Positions 11,497 through 20,675 of a DNA stretch of 64,000 nt are shown here, piece after piece (position 1 is the first letter of the stretch; each line of letters begins with the position of its first letter). Origin of the DNA: Didymella arachidicola (lineage: Eukaryota; Ascomycota; Dothideomycetes; Pleosporales; Didymellaceae); the NCBI GenBank assembly GCA_016630955.3, contig CM049992.1:1674001-1738000 (forward strand). The letters run 5' to 3'. The notes under the pieces were generated by a model. That model saw only the letters and a list, made by a program, of their open reading frames with translations, was not told the DNA's origin and made no database searches. The position numbers were made by a program, and so were the translations under genes.

Positions 11497-12740
11497 TCGA
11501 TGGCAAAGAATGGATTATAAAAGCACAGGCCGCTGCCTAATGACTGATGAATCATTGTGGCAAGCATCTCCAATTTGAAATTGCGGTCGTACAGCGAGGC
11601 GTTCGGGATCTGGGGCGGCTCGAAAAGTTTTGGGTTTAAATCTTTTTGTCAGTAGGTGAGCACTTCCGTTTCAAGCTGTGGTCAACGACTATTTGTATAT
11701 GACGACCCTCAGACAGTATGTATCGCATCTCGTCGCCTTACGTCAAAACAGGCTACACAGTCCGAATCGAACGGGAACAAGGGCGAGATACTGCTCACAG
11801 CCTCAATTGAAAGCCCCACACTCCGTATGAAAAAAGTGCATTAGCAATGAAGTACAGTGATCCTTCGTCAAGAGTCGAGAGTCGAGACGTTCAGGCGTCC
11901 AGAAGTAGGCGGGCACAAGTCAGCCTGACCGGACAGCACAGTCGATTTTTACACCGTTCCAAGCCATTGATCGCACCGGGAAAATGACACTTTTTGGAGT
12001 TGCTAACATCACCATGAGCATCCAGCAATCCGATGGTCGCGTTGCAGGCCAGATGCGTAGTAGTGTATACACTTCCGCCGCACCGGTCCACCACAATGCC
12101 AGTCTGTCGATCTCTACAAAGAGCCTGCCACCCTGCTTCTAGAAAACTGCCACCCTCTGGAGGCACTAGTATCGCAGGGTTAGACAGCGACAGAGTTAGG
12201 ACGCATGATTGTGTTCATTTCTGCAAGTCGCCGAATCACAAAAAAGAGATTTCCTTATCGACGTTTCAAGCGTACGCGGCGACCCACAGTACTTTCACAT
12301 GAAACAGGGGCGGGCACCACGTCGCCATGCGCCAACGTCGACATCCCGATTGGCATCATAGGCAGAATTCTTGACAGATCCGATTCGCATGTTGGCTGTG
12401 CAACATGTGGGCCTCCAACGGCATGGCACAGGGCGTTTTTTCGGCTTGGTGTACCTGCTTGGCGAAGACATGACTCTCAGACGAGGCCTTCCACTGTGGA
12501 AACCTCTCTTCATCATCCTCTCGTTTTTTTGCTACCTTCCGTTTTGGTGTTTTCGTGAAGGGCGATACTTTCGTTCGCAATTTGTTTAAACTGTTGGACT
12601 ATCTTCGTCCATGACATTCATTTTTTGACTCGACGTCTTTGCATTCTTTTGACTTGCGAGGCGATTTCGCTCACTTCTGTCGTTGAAAAGTCTCGGCTTC
12701 GACTCTGCCTCTGTGTTCCATCATCTCCCGCGATTTCAAG
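11497..12740. other. Intergenic region before the GH76 gene
   Basis: About 1.2 kb with short overlapping frames only. The last 250 bases are strongly pyrimidine-rich on the plus strand, a common feature of fungal promoters just before the start codon. Confidence 0.5.
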
Positions 12741-14060
12741 ATGCGTCTTCCAGAAAGCATCATCCCGCTAGTGACGATTTTCTTCCCAGATTCGCCATTG
12801 CTGCTTTCAAATTCGACCAACCCTTTTATACAGACGTCTTCAGTCATAGCTTCCGCATCTCTCATACCGACAACGACTGCAATCAGTTCGGCACCCTCGT
12901 CTGCAATTCCAACGGCAACTCCTTCGACAACCCCTTCGGCAAAAGCAGCTGCGGGAGTTGAGGTAAAGCTCCTGCTCAACCATGCCGGCTCATACGCATC
13001 ATCCCTCCGTTCCACATACCCTGACCAGAATCTCGCGGTCTTCGCCGAACCGATTTGGTGGTGGCAATCTGGATCAGCTGTCGACGCACTCCTGACCTAC
13101 ACCTCGACAACAGGAGATACTCAATATGCTGACCTGCTATCCAACACTCTGATTACCGAAGCCACTGCTACCAACGACTTCATGACTGTGCATGCAACAG
13201 GCAACGACGACCAGGCCTGGTGGGCACTTGCAGCCCTCACAGCCGCTGAGACCAATCTTGCGCCCACCGGGCCGGTGCCATGGGCCACCCTCGCCCAGAA
13301 CGTATTCCAGGAGCAGACAACACGGTGGGACCACGATAAATGCAACGGCGGCATGAAGTGGAAGATTCTCGAAGGCGATGGAACGGACGGGTGGCACTAC
13401 AAGTCGACGATCGCAAACGGCTTGTTCTTCCAGATGGCTGCTCGCCTTGCGTTGCTCACTTCATCTACGGATATCAAGGACTGGGCCGTGAAGAGCTACG
13501 ATTGGACCGTCAGTGTGGGCCTGATCAATCCCGACTTCGATGTATACGATGGTACGGACGACGCAAAGGGCGAAAATGGATGCATTGACGTGAACCACAA
13601 CATGTGGAGCTACAACGTCGGCGTCTTCATGTACGGTTCGGCAGTTATGGCGAAGCTGACCGGTGAGGAGAAGTGGCTCGACAGGACCAAGGGGTTCATC
13701 GCCTCTGCGAAACGCAACTTTGTCAACGAAGAGACCGGCGAACTGTGGGAGGCGAAGTGCGAGGGAGATGGCAGCTGTGACTCTGACCAGGTCAGCTTCA
13801 AGGGAACATTGGCAAGGTGGTTGGGCGCTACTGCTGAGTTGCTCCCTGATCTAAGGGAGAGCGTTGGGGGCATCATGCATGGTGCCAGCGACATGGCAAC
13901 AGGGGGGACAATCGCGACTGAAGCCCGGGGTGCCATCTCCACATTCAATCAGCTTGAGATCGTGGATGCTGGGCTGAGGCTGCAGGGTGTTGATGGAAAG
14001 GAAGGGATGATTGGTACGAAGAAGGACGCGAGGAGCGTTGCGGGCAGGATACGGTGGTGA
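12741..14060 (+). CDS. Glycoside hydrolase family 76 (endo-alpha-1,6-mannanase-like)
   Basis: A single-exon 439-residue protein. Residues 1-75 are a hydrophobic start (MRLPESIIPLVTIFF) and a Ser/Thr/Ala/Pro-rich stretch, suggesting secretion and O-mannosylation. The GH76 (alpha/alpha)6 domain follows, with AEPIWWWQSGSAVDALLTY and the adjacent catalytic aspartates in GNDDQAWWALAAL (about residues 154-164). It continues with CNGGMKWKI, YKSTIANGLFFQMAARLA and MWSYNVGVFMYGSAV. Family members act on mannan side branches and on GPI-mannoprotein cross-linking into the wall (Dfg5/Dcw1 group). The C-terminus ends RSVAGRIRW with no hydrophobic GPI signal, so this copy looks freely secreted. The signal peptide is not textbook, and the true start could be an unrecognised upstream exon. 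Confidence 0.9.
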   Translation: MRLPESIIPLVTIFFPDSPLLLSNSTNPFIQTSSVIASASLIPTTTAISSAPSSAIPTATPSTTPSAKAAAGVEVKLLLNHAGSYASSLRSTYPDQNLAVFAEPIWWWQSGSAVDALLTYTSTTGDTQYADLLSNTLITEATATNDFMTVHATGNDDQAWWALAALTAAETNLAPTGPVPWATLAQNVFQEQTTRWDHDKCNGGMKWKILEGDGTDGWHYKSTIANGLFFQMAARLALLTSSTDIKDWAVKSYDWTVSVGLINPDFDVYDGTDDAKGENGCIDVNHNMWSYNVGVFMYGSAVMAKLTGEEKWLDRTKGFIASAKRNFVNEETGELWEAKCEGDGSCDSDQVSFKGTLARWLGATAELLPDLRESVGGIMHGASDMATGGTIATEARGAISTFNQLEIVDAGLRLQGVDGKEGMIGTKKDARSVAGRIRW

Positions 14061-15214
14061 TGCCCTGCACGCCGGCAGCTGCGTATAGCCTTTGCACAAT
14101 CTAGCTTAGACAATCTGTAATTTTTTTTAATCGGCCCTTGTGTTGTGTCGTCCATGGATATTCTGTCGTTGAAGCGCGTATGATGTAGGAACGTTACATG
14201 CCGCAAAGCGCTATGATGGAAGGCTTGGATGGAGCCTCCACCTTTCGAGTGCACTTTAGAAACCGGCCTCACAAACGTCAGCTCACTCTCGAAACTCGAA
14301 CTGCTAGGAGGTCTGAGTCTGGCCTTCGATGTTTCCACGAACACTAAAGCCTGGCGCTTACCACCCGCCTATTTCGCACTCGTTATGTACTTAATGATCC
14401 TGCAACGTCGTCACAGCCTTCATTGACTGGAGCCAAGCGAGACTTTTGGTTCCGTCTACCAGAGCCGTTCCGCTGTCATGAACGTTCAATGGACAACACC
14501 ATGACGACGCCATGGTCTTCATTGCGTCTTGTGTTCCTCTCCTTCCTACGAAGGCGGAATCGACTTTAACCCTTGCGATATAAGGTGGCACATAATTAGC
14601 CCACCGAGGAGAGTACTCGGCGAACGGTCCGATGTTGTTGACCGATGTTGTCAGGTCATGACACTCATATATAAAGGCAGTAGGCCAATTGTGCGCACAG
14701 CCTTGCGTTGACTGCAGTCAATACGCTTACTCGACAGCATAAGCGCTCCAAGCTCCGTACAGCCAAGTCGGTTGGCTACATTGCCCAGATTTTCGGTCAC
14801 TATAACGGGAGACACGCTTTCATATCGGACACGAATATCTGGGTTGACGGATGAAATGGACAGCCGGTGGGATTGTTCCTGCATTACATTTCAGCCAATC
14901 AAAGACGTCTTGGATTGGTCGCAGCACCAAAATAGGTGTAGAATCCGCGGTCGCCGTTATGGCCTTGTACGCTAATACCTTAACAGGGAACGCTCTTTAA
15001 TCCCCGCAATGCCTCTTTCACGCTTCGGCAGAATATCTGGTAGGGGTCAATTGCTGGGTGATTGGCTCCGTCCGCAGCTTCCCCATGGAGATTTACTCGA
15101 GAACCATCAGGCCGAGGCGATCTCTGCTGATCCCAATACTTCGCAGTACTATAAGTCAATTGTGTCCAGGCATGTGTTTGAAGGTACGACTTTGGACAAC
15201 TGCATTTTAACACT
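14061..15214. other. Intergenic region before the GH62 gene
   Basis: About 1.15 kb without a supported gene. TATATAAA occurs at 14668-14675 and a closer TATAAG at 15150-15155. Short frames on both strands have no recognisable domains. Confidence 0.5.
15150..15155 (+). promoter_or_regulatory. TATA-like motif upstream of GH62
   Basis: TATAAG lies 60 bp upstream of the ATG at 15215. The spacing is compatible with a short 5' leader, but the motif is short and chance is possible. Confidence 0.3.
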
Positions 15215-16342
15215 ATGAAGTGGGCAAGCCTCCTCCTCGCGCTTGCAGCTACTGTTCTAGCAGCAGCACCACCAAAGCCCAGTCAAAAGCCAGGATCACC
15301 AGCACCGCCTCCTTCACCTGCTCCTCAAGGCTACCCGACGAAACCACCTACTCGTGAGCCAGGCAAGCTGCCCGACAGCTTTAAGTGGACCTCAACTGGT
15401 ATTCTTGTCACTCCTAAGAATGATTCGCGCCAGGTTGCCGGTGTGAAGGACCCCTCTATTATCTTTTACAAAGGCCATTATCACGTCTTTGCCAGTACTG
15501 CCAAGGATGAGGGCTACAGCCTGGTCTACTTCAACTTCACCGATATTGCCAAAGCGAACGAGGCACCTTTCTACTACCTTGATCAGGCGCCACTTGGTAC
15601 CGGCTACCGAGCCGCCCCTGAAGTGTTCTACTTTGCCCCCCAGAAGCTATGGTACCTCATTTACCAGAACGGCAATGCCGCGTTCAGCACAAACCCAGAT
15701 ATCAGCAACCCAGCTGGCTGGACTGCTCCTCAGGTCTTCTACCCCAACGGTACGCCAGCTCTCATTGCTGAGGGCCTTGTGACTCCCTCACAAGGATACT
15801 GGGTCGACATGTGGGTCATTTGCGACGACAAGAACTGCCACCTTTTCTCGCACGATGACAACGGCCGTCTTTACCGCAGTCAAACCACCCTTGCACAATT
15901 CCCCAATGGCATGAGCGAACCTGTGGTTGCTCTTTCTGAGCCTCGCAAAGAGGACTTGTTCGAGGCATCGAACGTCTACCACCTCGAGAAGGAGCTCTAC
16001 CTCCTGCTCGTCGAATGCATCGGTGCGGGAGACTCGGGCGGCGGCATTCGCTACTTCAAGTCCTGGACCGCAAAGGATCTCGCTGGTAACTGGACCGCAC
16101 TTGCGGATACCCAGGAGAACCCTTTCATGGGCGCTGCAAATGTCAAGTTCCCTCGGGGTCAAAACTGGACTATCAGCATTTCCCACGGCGAGATGATCAG
16201 GAACGAGGTTGATCAGAATCTGAGGTTGGGTCCATGCGGTACTTGGAGATTCCTGTACCAGGGCATCAACCCTGCTCCTACAGACGTGTCGTACAATGCC
16301 TTGCCGTGGGACCTTGGTCTTCTGACCCAGGATGGATGCTGA
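15215..16342 (+). CDS. GH62 alpha-L-arabinofuranosidase, secreted
   Basis: A single-exon 375-residue enzyme that removes arabinofuranose side chains from arabinoxylan outside the cell. A clear signal peptide (MKWASLLLALAATVLAAA) is followed by about 35 residues rich in Pro, Lys and Ser, then the five-bladed GH62 propeller from FKWTSTGILVTPKND. Visible family motifs are GVKDPSIIFYKGHYHVFAS (Asp at about residue 79), WVDMWVICDD, HLFSHDDNGRLYRS, EDLFEASNVY (Glu at about residue 250), GGGIRYFKSW and ISHGEMIRNEVDQ. The Asp and Glu fit the expected catalytic pair. No cellulose-binding domain is present, although the Pro-rich stretch looks like a domain linker. Several N-x-S/T glycosylation sites are visible. 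Confidence 0.96.
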   Translation: MKWASLLLALAATVLAAAPPKPSQKPGSPAPPPSPAPQGYPTKPPTREPGKLPDSFKWTSTGILVTPKNDSRQVAGVKDPSIIFYKGHYHVFASTAKDEGYSLVYFNFTDIAKANEAPFYYLDQAPLGTGYRAAPEVFYFAPQKLWYLIYQNGNAAFSTNPDISNPAGWTAPQVFYPNGTPALIAEGLVTPSQGYWVDMWVICDDKNCHLFSHDDNGRLYRSQTTLAQFPNGMSEPVVALSEPRKEDLFEASNVYHLEKELYLLLVECIGAGDSGGGIRYFKSWTAKDLAGNWTALADTQENPFMGAANVKFPRGQNWTISISHGEMIRNEVDQNLRLGPCGTWRFLYQGINPAPTDVSYNALPWDLGLLTQDGC

Positions 16343-17082
16343 GCAGCAGCAGCGCATTGAGCCTGTAGAACGCATATGCAATGAGAGATAACGTTCAAGA
16401 TGGATATGGTAGAAATGCTTCGCAAGTGGTTTTGATGATCCTGACTCACAGCTCGTCTTGATGGGAAGAGTTCGTGTTCGGTCCCCCAAGTGATCCAATG
16501 ACGACGCAATGTAGAACACCGGGAAGTAGGCACACAGAACGAGTCGCTCTTTTCGCTGGCCACAAGCTGCATTGGACGCTTGCGATCCGATCAACTCTTT
16601 CTGACCCAAGTTCCAGCATGCTCTGCTCGTGTAAGTGTCTTGCGTCGCGGTACCCTGCATCTCGGTTGTCTCGCTTATCTACATGGCGCTAACGCTGTCG
16701 TCGATCTCAGGGTCTGGCCGGTGTGTGATAACAAAATAAATAATAATCGCTTCAGTTCTATCCTTACTCATTCTTCCCTCGCCACTGCCGTACAAACCCA
16801 AAGCGACCCACACGTATCATGTCCTCCTTCGTGCGATCCTTCCTCTCTGGCTCTAGTACTCTTATACGTGACATACGCAATTGATCGTAGCAGCCTCGAG
16901 TCGCAGGCATCACTAGTGCATTCCGCAGAAGGAGTGTCTGATCGCGATTCTTTGCTTAGCTGCTGCGACCAAGGACCTTGATCGACGACATAGCCATCTA
17001 GCTCTCTCCACCTGCACTGACGGACTGTCAAGGGCTGCATCCCTGGCAAGAAGCCGTCAAACGCCAGCACCCCCGCGCTACC
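16343..17082. other. Intergenic region between GH62 and the SET gene
   Basis: About 740 bp. Open frames here are antisense continuations over GH62 or short frames without a recognisable domain. It holds the 3' end of GH62 and the promoter of the SET-domain gene. Confidence 0.5.
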
Positions 17083-18264
17083 ATGTATCCCTCCGACGAC
17101 GCCACCTCGACGACGGCATCCTCAGCCTGCAGCCTCTCTCGACCGTCATCAGCCTCGTCGGTGCCGTCGCACGAAGCTGCAAAGTCTCTTCCAGTGGGTG
17201 CGCCGTCGACACCTCTGTTCCAAGTTCGCGATACGCCCACCGCCGGCCGCGCCGTCTTCGCGTCGCAGGCCATTCCCGAGGGTACGCTGCTTTGGCGCTC
17301 AGACGACCTTACACTCTCAGTGTTACTCCGCGAGTATCGTCGCGAGGTCTGTGGTCAGTGCTTCATCTATGACTACGGGCGAGATCTGTCGATACGGGAC
17401 CAGAGTGTGGGCTTTGCATTCTGTTCCTCCGAGTGTCAGGATGCGTGGACATGCTGGAATGGCGAGGTTGGGGTGGCTGCTTGGACAGCGGTCGAGACCC
17501 TAGTCAAGAAAAGGAGCAAAGAGGACGATGAGATGGTCGAGGAGGGTTTGCCAAGGCCGAGTCGCAAGGCGATAGCGAAAGCATGGGCAGATGTCGAGAA
17601 TCAGGCTTCTCTGATCCGTGCATTCCGGGAAGCAGAGCAGCCTAAAACTTCGACTCCGCATCTTGGTACGGCCGAGGGTGCTGCGCAAGTACAAATCACC
17701 AAGCAACACCGCAAAGCACTGTCCAGAGCACTCCAGCAGAAGATCTCGCCTGATGTTATGGCTTTTGTCGTGAGTGGCGTTGTATGGCATCACAACAACC
17801 CGCAAGACTGGCCCAAGGTCATTGCACTCGCCGATGACCAGACACCATACCACAACGCCGATGATCTCGCTGCCTTCGTGCGCTCGTACTTGCACCTCCT
17901 CGCTATCCTGCCTTTACCTCTCTTGTCCTCCCTCACTCCCGAGATTGTGTTCTTGCTCAGCAGCCGCGACAGTCATAACTCATTTGGCATACGGTCCTTG
18001 GAGGACAACGGGAGCGAATTCTTCGGGTACGGCTGCTGGCCTGCAGCAAGTTACTTCAACCACTCATGCGGCCCCAACATCGAGAAGAAGCGCATTGGGC
18101 GAGTGTGGGAGTTCCGGGCTGGCAGCGACATCGAAGACGGTGATGAGCTGAATATCACGTATTTGAGCGGAGAAGAGAGGAAGATGGGTCGTGGGAAGAG
18201 AAGGGAGGTGTTGAAGAAGAATTGGGGCTTCGATTGTGCGTGTGCAAGGTGCGAGGGTATTTGA
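17083..18264 (+). CDS. SET-domain protein, Set6/SMYD-like
   Basis: A single-exon 393-residue putative lysine methyltransferase. A Ser-rich N-terminus leads to the first SET strands (FQVRDTPTAGRAVFASQAIPEGTLLWR). The insert contains a partial MYND-like cysteine set (CGQCF, CSSEC) and a long helical section. The second SET half has YGCWPAASYFNHSCGPN (the NHSC pseudoknot motif, about residue 325), DIEDGDELNITYLS, and the cysteine-rich post-SET end WGFDCACARCEG. The split SET with a MYND-like insert and post-SET defines the SMYD/Set5/Set6 group; among yeast proteins Set6 looks closest in layout. Histone versus non-histone substrate is unknown. Confidence 0.88.
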   Translation: MYPSDDATSTTASSACSLSRPSSASSVPSHEAAKSLPVGAPSTPLFQVRDTPTAGRAVFASQAIPEGTLLWRSDDLTLSVLLREYRREVCGQCFIYDYGRDLSIRDQSVGFAFCSSECQDAWTCWNGEVGVAAWTAVETLVKKRSKEDDEMVEEGLPRPSRKAIAKAWADVENQASLIRAFREAEQPKTSTPHLGTAEGAAQVQITKQHRKALSRALQQKISPDVMAFVVSGVVWHHNNPQDWPKVIALADDQTPYHNADDLAAFVRSYLHLLAILPLPLLSSLTPEIVFLLSSRDSHNSFGIRSLEDNGSEFFGYGCWPAASYFNHSCGPNIEKKRIGRVWEFRAGSDIEDGDELNITYLSGEERKMGRGKRREVLKKNWGFDCACARCEGI

Positions 18265-18508
18265 GATGACCTGAAGCTGCGTCCGCATATTTCGTGTCTG
18301 ACTTCACAATCTGACGATGATCAAATGGATTTTTGTTAAGCGCATGTCATCTCCTGTTGAATTTGGAGGTCAAATGTTACTCCTTTTGCACCTTCTCGAC
18401 CCGTACGGTCCCAGTCAGCTTGTCCTGACCTTTGATGCTATTCTACGGGGTCACATGCCCACGTAAACTATCATAGGCTTGAATGAGGCAGGACTTTGGA
18501 TAAGCCCC

Positions 18509-19708
18509 TTACTCGCATACGCCGAAATCTCGACACACTTCTCTCCCCTTAGCGGCAACATTTTCCACAATCCAAAGCTGCGCGTTCGTGAAGGCCAAGA
18601 CGGCACCTGGCAGAAACGCGAAATTGTTGGTCGTCACCCCGGTCCAGATCTTGCCCAGCAATACTCCTTCAGGGTTCCAGATGTGAATACCATCACCACA
18701 GCCTGCCCATACATTACCCTCCGTGTCGCAGTGCACACCATCGGGAAACCCGTTGTCTGCATACGCAAACGTCCTCCGGCTAGCTAAAGTCTTCTTGTTG
18801 ATGATGTTAAAGGCATACAACGTCGCAGGGCGCGTCTGGTTCTTGTCAATTTCCTGGGCGGCTGTGTCGCTGACGTACAGCGTCTTCAGATCTGGCGAGA
18901 ACTCTAGGCCGTTGGGCTGAACTGCATAACACTAAGTAACTGCCTTCATGAACACTTGGGGAAGCTTACCGAATCCATCAGCTACGACTGCAATCTCGCC
19001 CGTCTTGGGAGAAAACCGGTACACGTGCTTTGGGATCGTAGCCAAAGGCCTGAAATTCTGAAAGTACCCGTAGTCTGCGTCTGTGAACCATAGATCGCCG
19101 GTTTCGGGGTGCTGGCGCACGTCGTTGATGCTGGAGAAGTTGCGGCCGTGGAAGGACGTCAGAATCTTCTCTGATGCGCCCGTGACGGGGTCGACAGAGA
19201 CGAGAGCGGAGTAGTTGTGGAAATCGCCCTCGTCGCAGTACAGCACTCGAGGTGGGAACGAGTGATTGCCCTCGGTCCCGGGTGGGAAGTAGCTTGTTGC
19301 GCCGTTGGCTTCAGCCAGCTCGGCGTAGCGCGTAGAGGTGAGCGAGTAGTTGTTTGCGAGATCGACGACGGTGACGTTGATCGGATTGTTCAAGTCACCT
19401 GCCCAATTGCTCGTCACATAGAGCTTGTTGGTCTCCTTGTTGTATACACCCGCTTCGTGGAAGGCCTGATAGTCTAGGCTGTATAGCTGTCGTGCTGTTG
19501 CTTGCTCACCGATGACTGCAGCAAAACTGGGGTCATATGCAAGCAGCTCAATGGTTGTGGGATTGGAGATATTCGTTGTTGCGAGCGTATTGATGTACGC
19601 TGGGTTTGTCGCGAAGGACAACAGGTCCACTGGAATGATGCTTGACATGACTGCTGCGATGATCGTTGTGATGATGATCTTCCAGATAAACGCTGGGCCA
19701 GCTTCCAT
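18509..19708 (-). CDS. SMP-30/gluconolactonase-type lactonohydrolase
   Basis: A calcium-dependent six-bladed beta-propeller, predicted to hydrolyse lactones. Two exons (19708-18970 and 18921-18509) are joined by a 48-nt intron and give about 383 residues. A hydrophobic N-terminus (FIWKIIITTIIAAVMSS) suggests secretion or membrane anchoring. Propeller motifs are HEAGVYNKETNKLYVTSNW, SINDVRQHPETGDLWFTDADYG, VQPNGLEFSPDLKTLYVSDT and GFPDGVHCDTEGNVWAGCGDG. The N-D, N-G and D-G pairs lie where the metal-binding residues of the family are expected. Several N-glycosylation sites support an exported protein. The substrate is unknown. It is divergent from the crotonase gene, with the repeat-rich stretch between them. 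Confidence 0.9.
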
Positions 19709-19875
19709 GTCTTCTTTATACCACAGTAGACTTCAAAGAGTGCCGATCGGTTCTACGGGTCTCGCAACGAGCCAACATAATACCCTATCACAACGTCACC
19801 AAACCCCCCGGTAAAACCCTGGATCCCAGCAGATTGTGGTGCGGGGTCTTTGCAGTGAAGGACCTTACTGTGGTA

Positions 19876-20085
19876 CTATGGTATATGGCATAAGTTGTGT
19901 AGGTGGGTCTTGGAGTTTCTAATGGTTGCTGCGAAATCTTTGCAGCATTCTATTAGATAAATGACAAAAGTCATCACGGAAAGCATCATTTAATTGGTCA
20001 GATTACACGGTAAACATGCTCTCATCTTCGGTCCTTACCCCTTGTCGCCGTTCTCCACCTACACTACTTATGCCATGTACCATAG
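19876..20085. mobile_element. 210-bp MITE with TA target-site duplication
   Basis: The ends are inverted copies of each other over about 30 bp. The left end begins CTATGGTATATGGCATAAGT and the right end, read on the minus strand, begins CTATGGTACATGGCATAAGT; both go on to GTGTAGGTGG with a single mismatch just before. Each end abuts a TA dinucleotide (19874-19875 and 20086-20087), the target-site duplication of Tc1/mariner/pogo transposons. The interior has no ORF. It is a non-autonomous element, presumably moved by a transposase encoded elsewhere; its termini do not match the Fot1-like element at 26.2-28.0 kb. It sits in the upstream region of the lactonohydrolase gene. Confidence 0.82.
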
Positions 20086-20155
20086 TACATCACCGGCAAA
20101 TTGTGACGGGAGTTTTGTGGGGTAGGCATGTCGCGTGACTCGCGTCAAATCATTA

Positions 20156-20182
20156 GACGCCGGACGACAAATGTCCGGCGTC
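20156..20182. repeat. Perfect 10-bp inverted repeat (hairpin)
   Basis: GACGCCGGAC and its exact complement GTCCGGCGTC are separated by the seven bases GACAAAT. The stem is GC-rich and would be stable. A further GGCGTCAA occurs just downstream. It could be a cruciform, a dyad-symmetric protein-binding site or a scar of a mobile element; no gene begins within 490 bp. Confidence 0.7.
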
Positions 20183-20456
20183 GTCAATTTGGCGTCAATT
20201 GGATGTATTGAAAAGGACTTAGCGCTTAGTAATACACCACATAGGCTTAGCGACTGCTAGTTATAGTATAGCGCCTACAAATCAGCATGGAATGTGGGGG
20301 AGGGCTAGTTGATTTGCATCGCGGTTGCCGTTTGGGATGCAGACTGACGCGGCAAAAACGCCGATGGCAAAGCCGCAAAGCTTGTGTTTCCTTCACCACC
20401 ACTACGAAACTGCGGAGCCTTGTTCTTCGAGAATACATAGGTCGAGGTCTGGTCAC

Positions 20457-20534
20457 ACCACCTAGACAAAAAAAGTCGGACACTTTTGATGAGGTCAGCG
20501 GCCAAAGGTGTCCGATCTTTTTTGTCCAGGTGGT
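20457..20534. repeat. 78-bp near-palindromic unit flanked by GGTCAC direct repeats
   Basis: Two 27-bp arms (20457-20483 and 20508-20534) are inverted copies with three mismatches. The left starts ACCACCTAGACAAAAAAA and the right, on the minus strand, starts ACCACCTGGACAAAAAA; both end TCGGACAC. About 24 bp separate them. The hexamer GGTCAC lies immediately outside on both sides (20451-20456, 20535-20540), as a target-site duplication would. This fits a very short foldback element; a transcribed hairpin is an alternative. It is about 140 bp upstream of the crotonase start codon. Confidence 0.6.
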
Positions 20535-20675
20535 GGTCACGTACAACTAACAACGGTATCAATCTGCGATACATTGTGTTGCCGAGGTCTTGTCGTGCTG
20601 AGATGAGGGGCTCTGGCGCTGAAAAACTCCGCTCAGGCGCATCTCATCCATGTCCACAATGTCGCAAAGCTCAAC

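Noticed and set aside
15788..16660. 290-residue minus-strand frame over GH62
   Set aside because: Antisense to the GH62 catalytic domain; no motif and no plausible start context.
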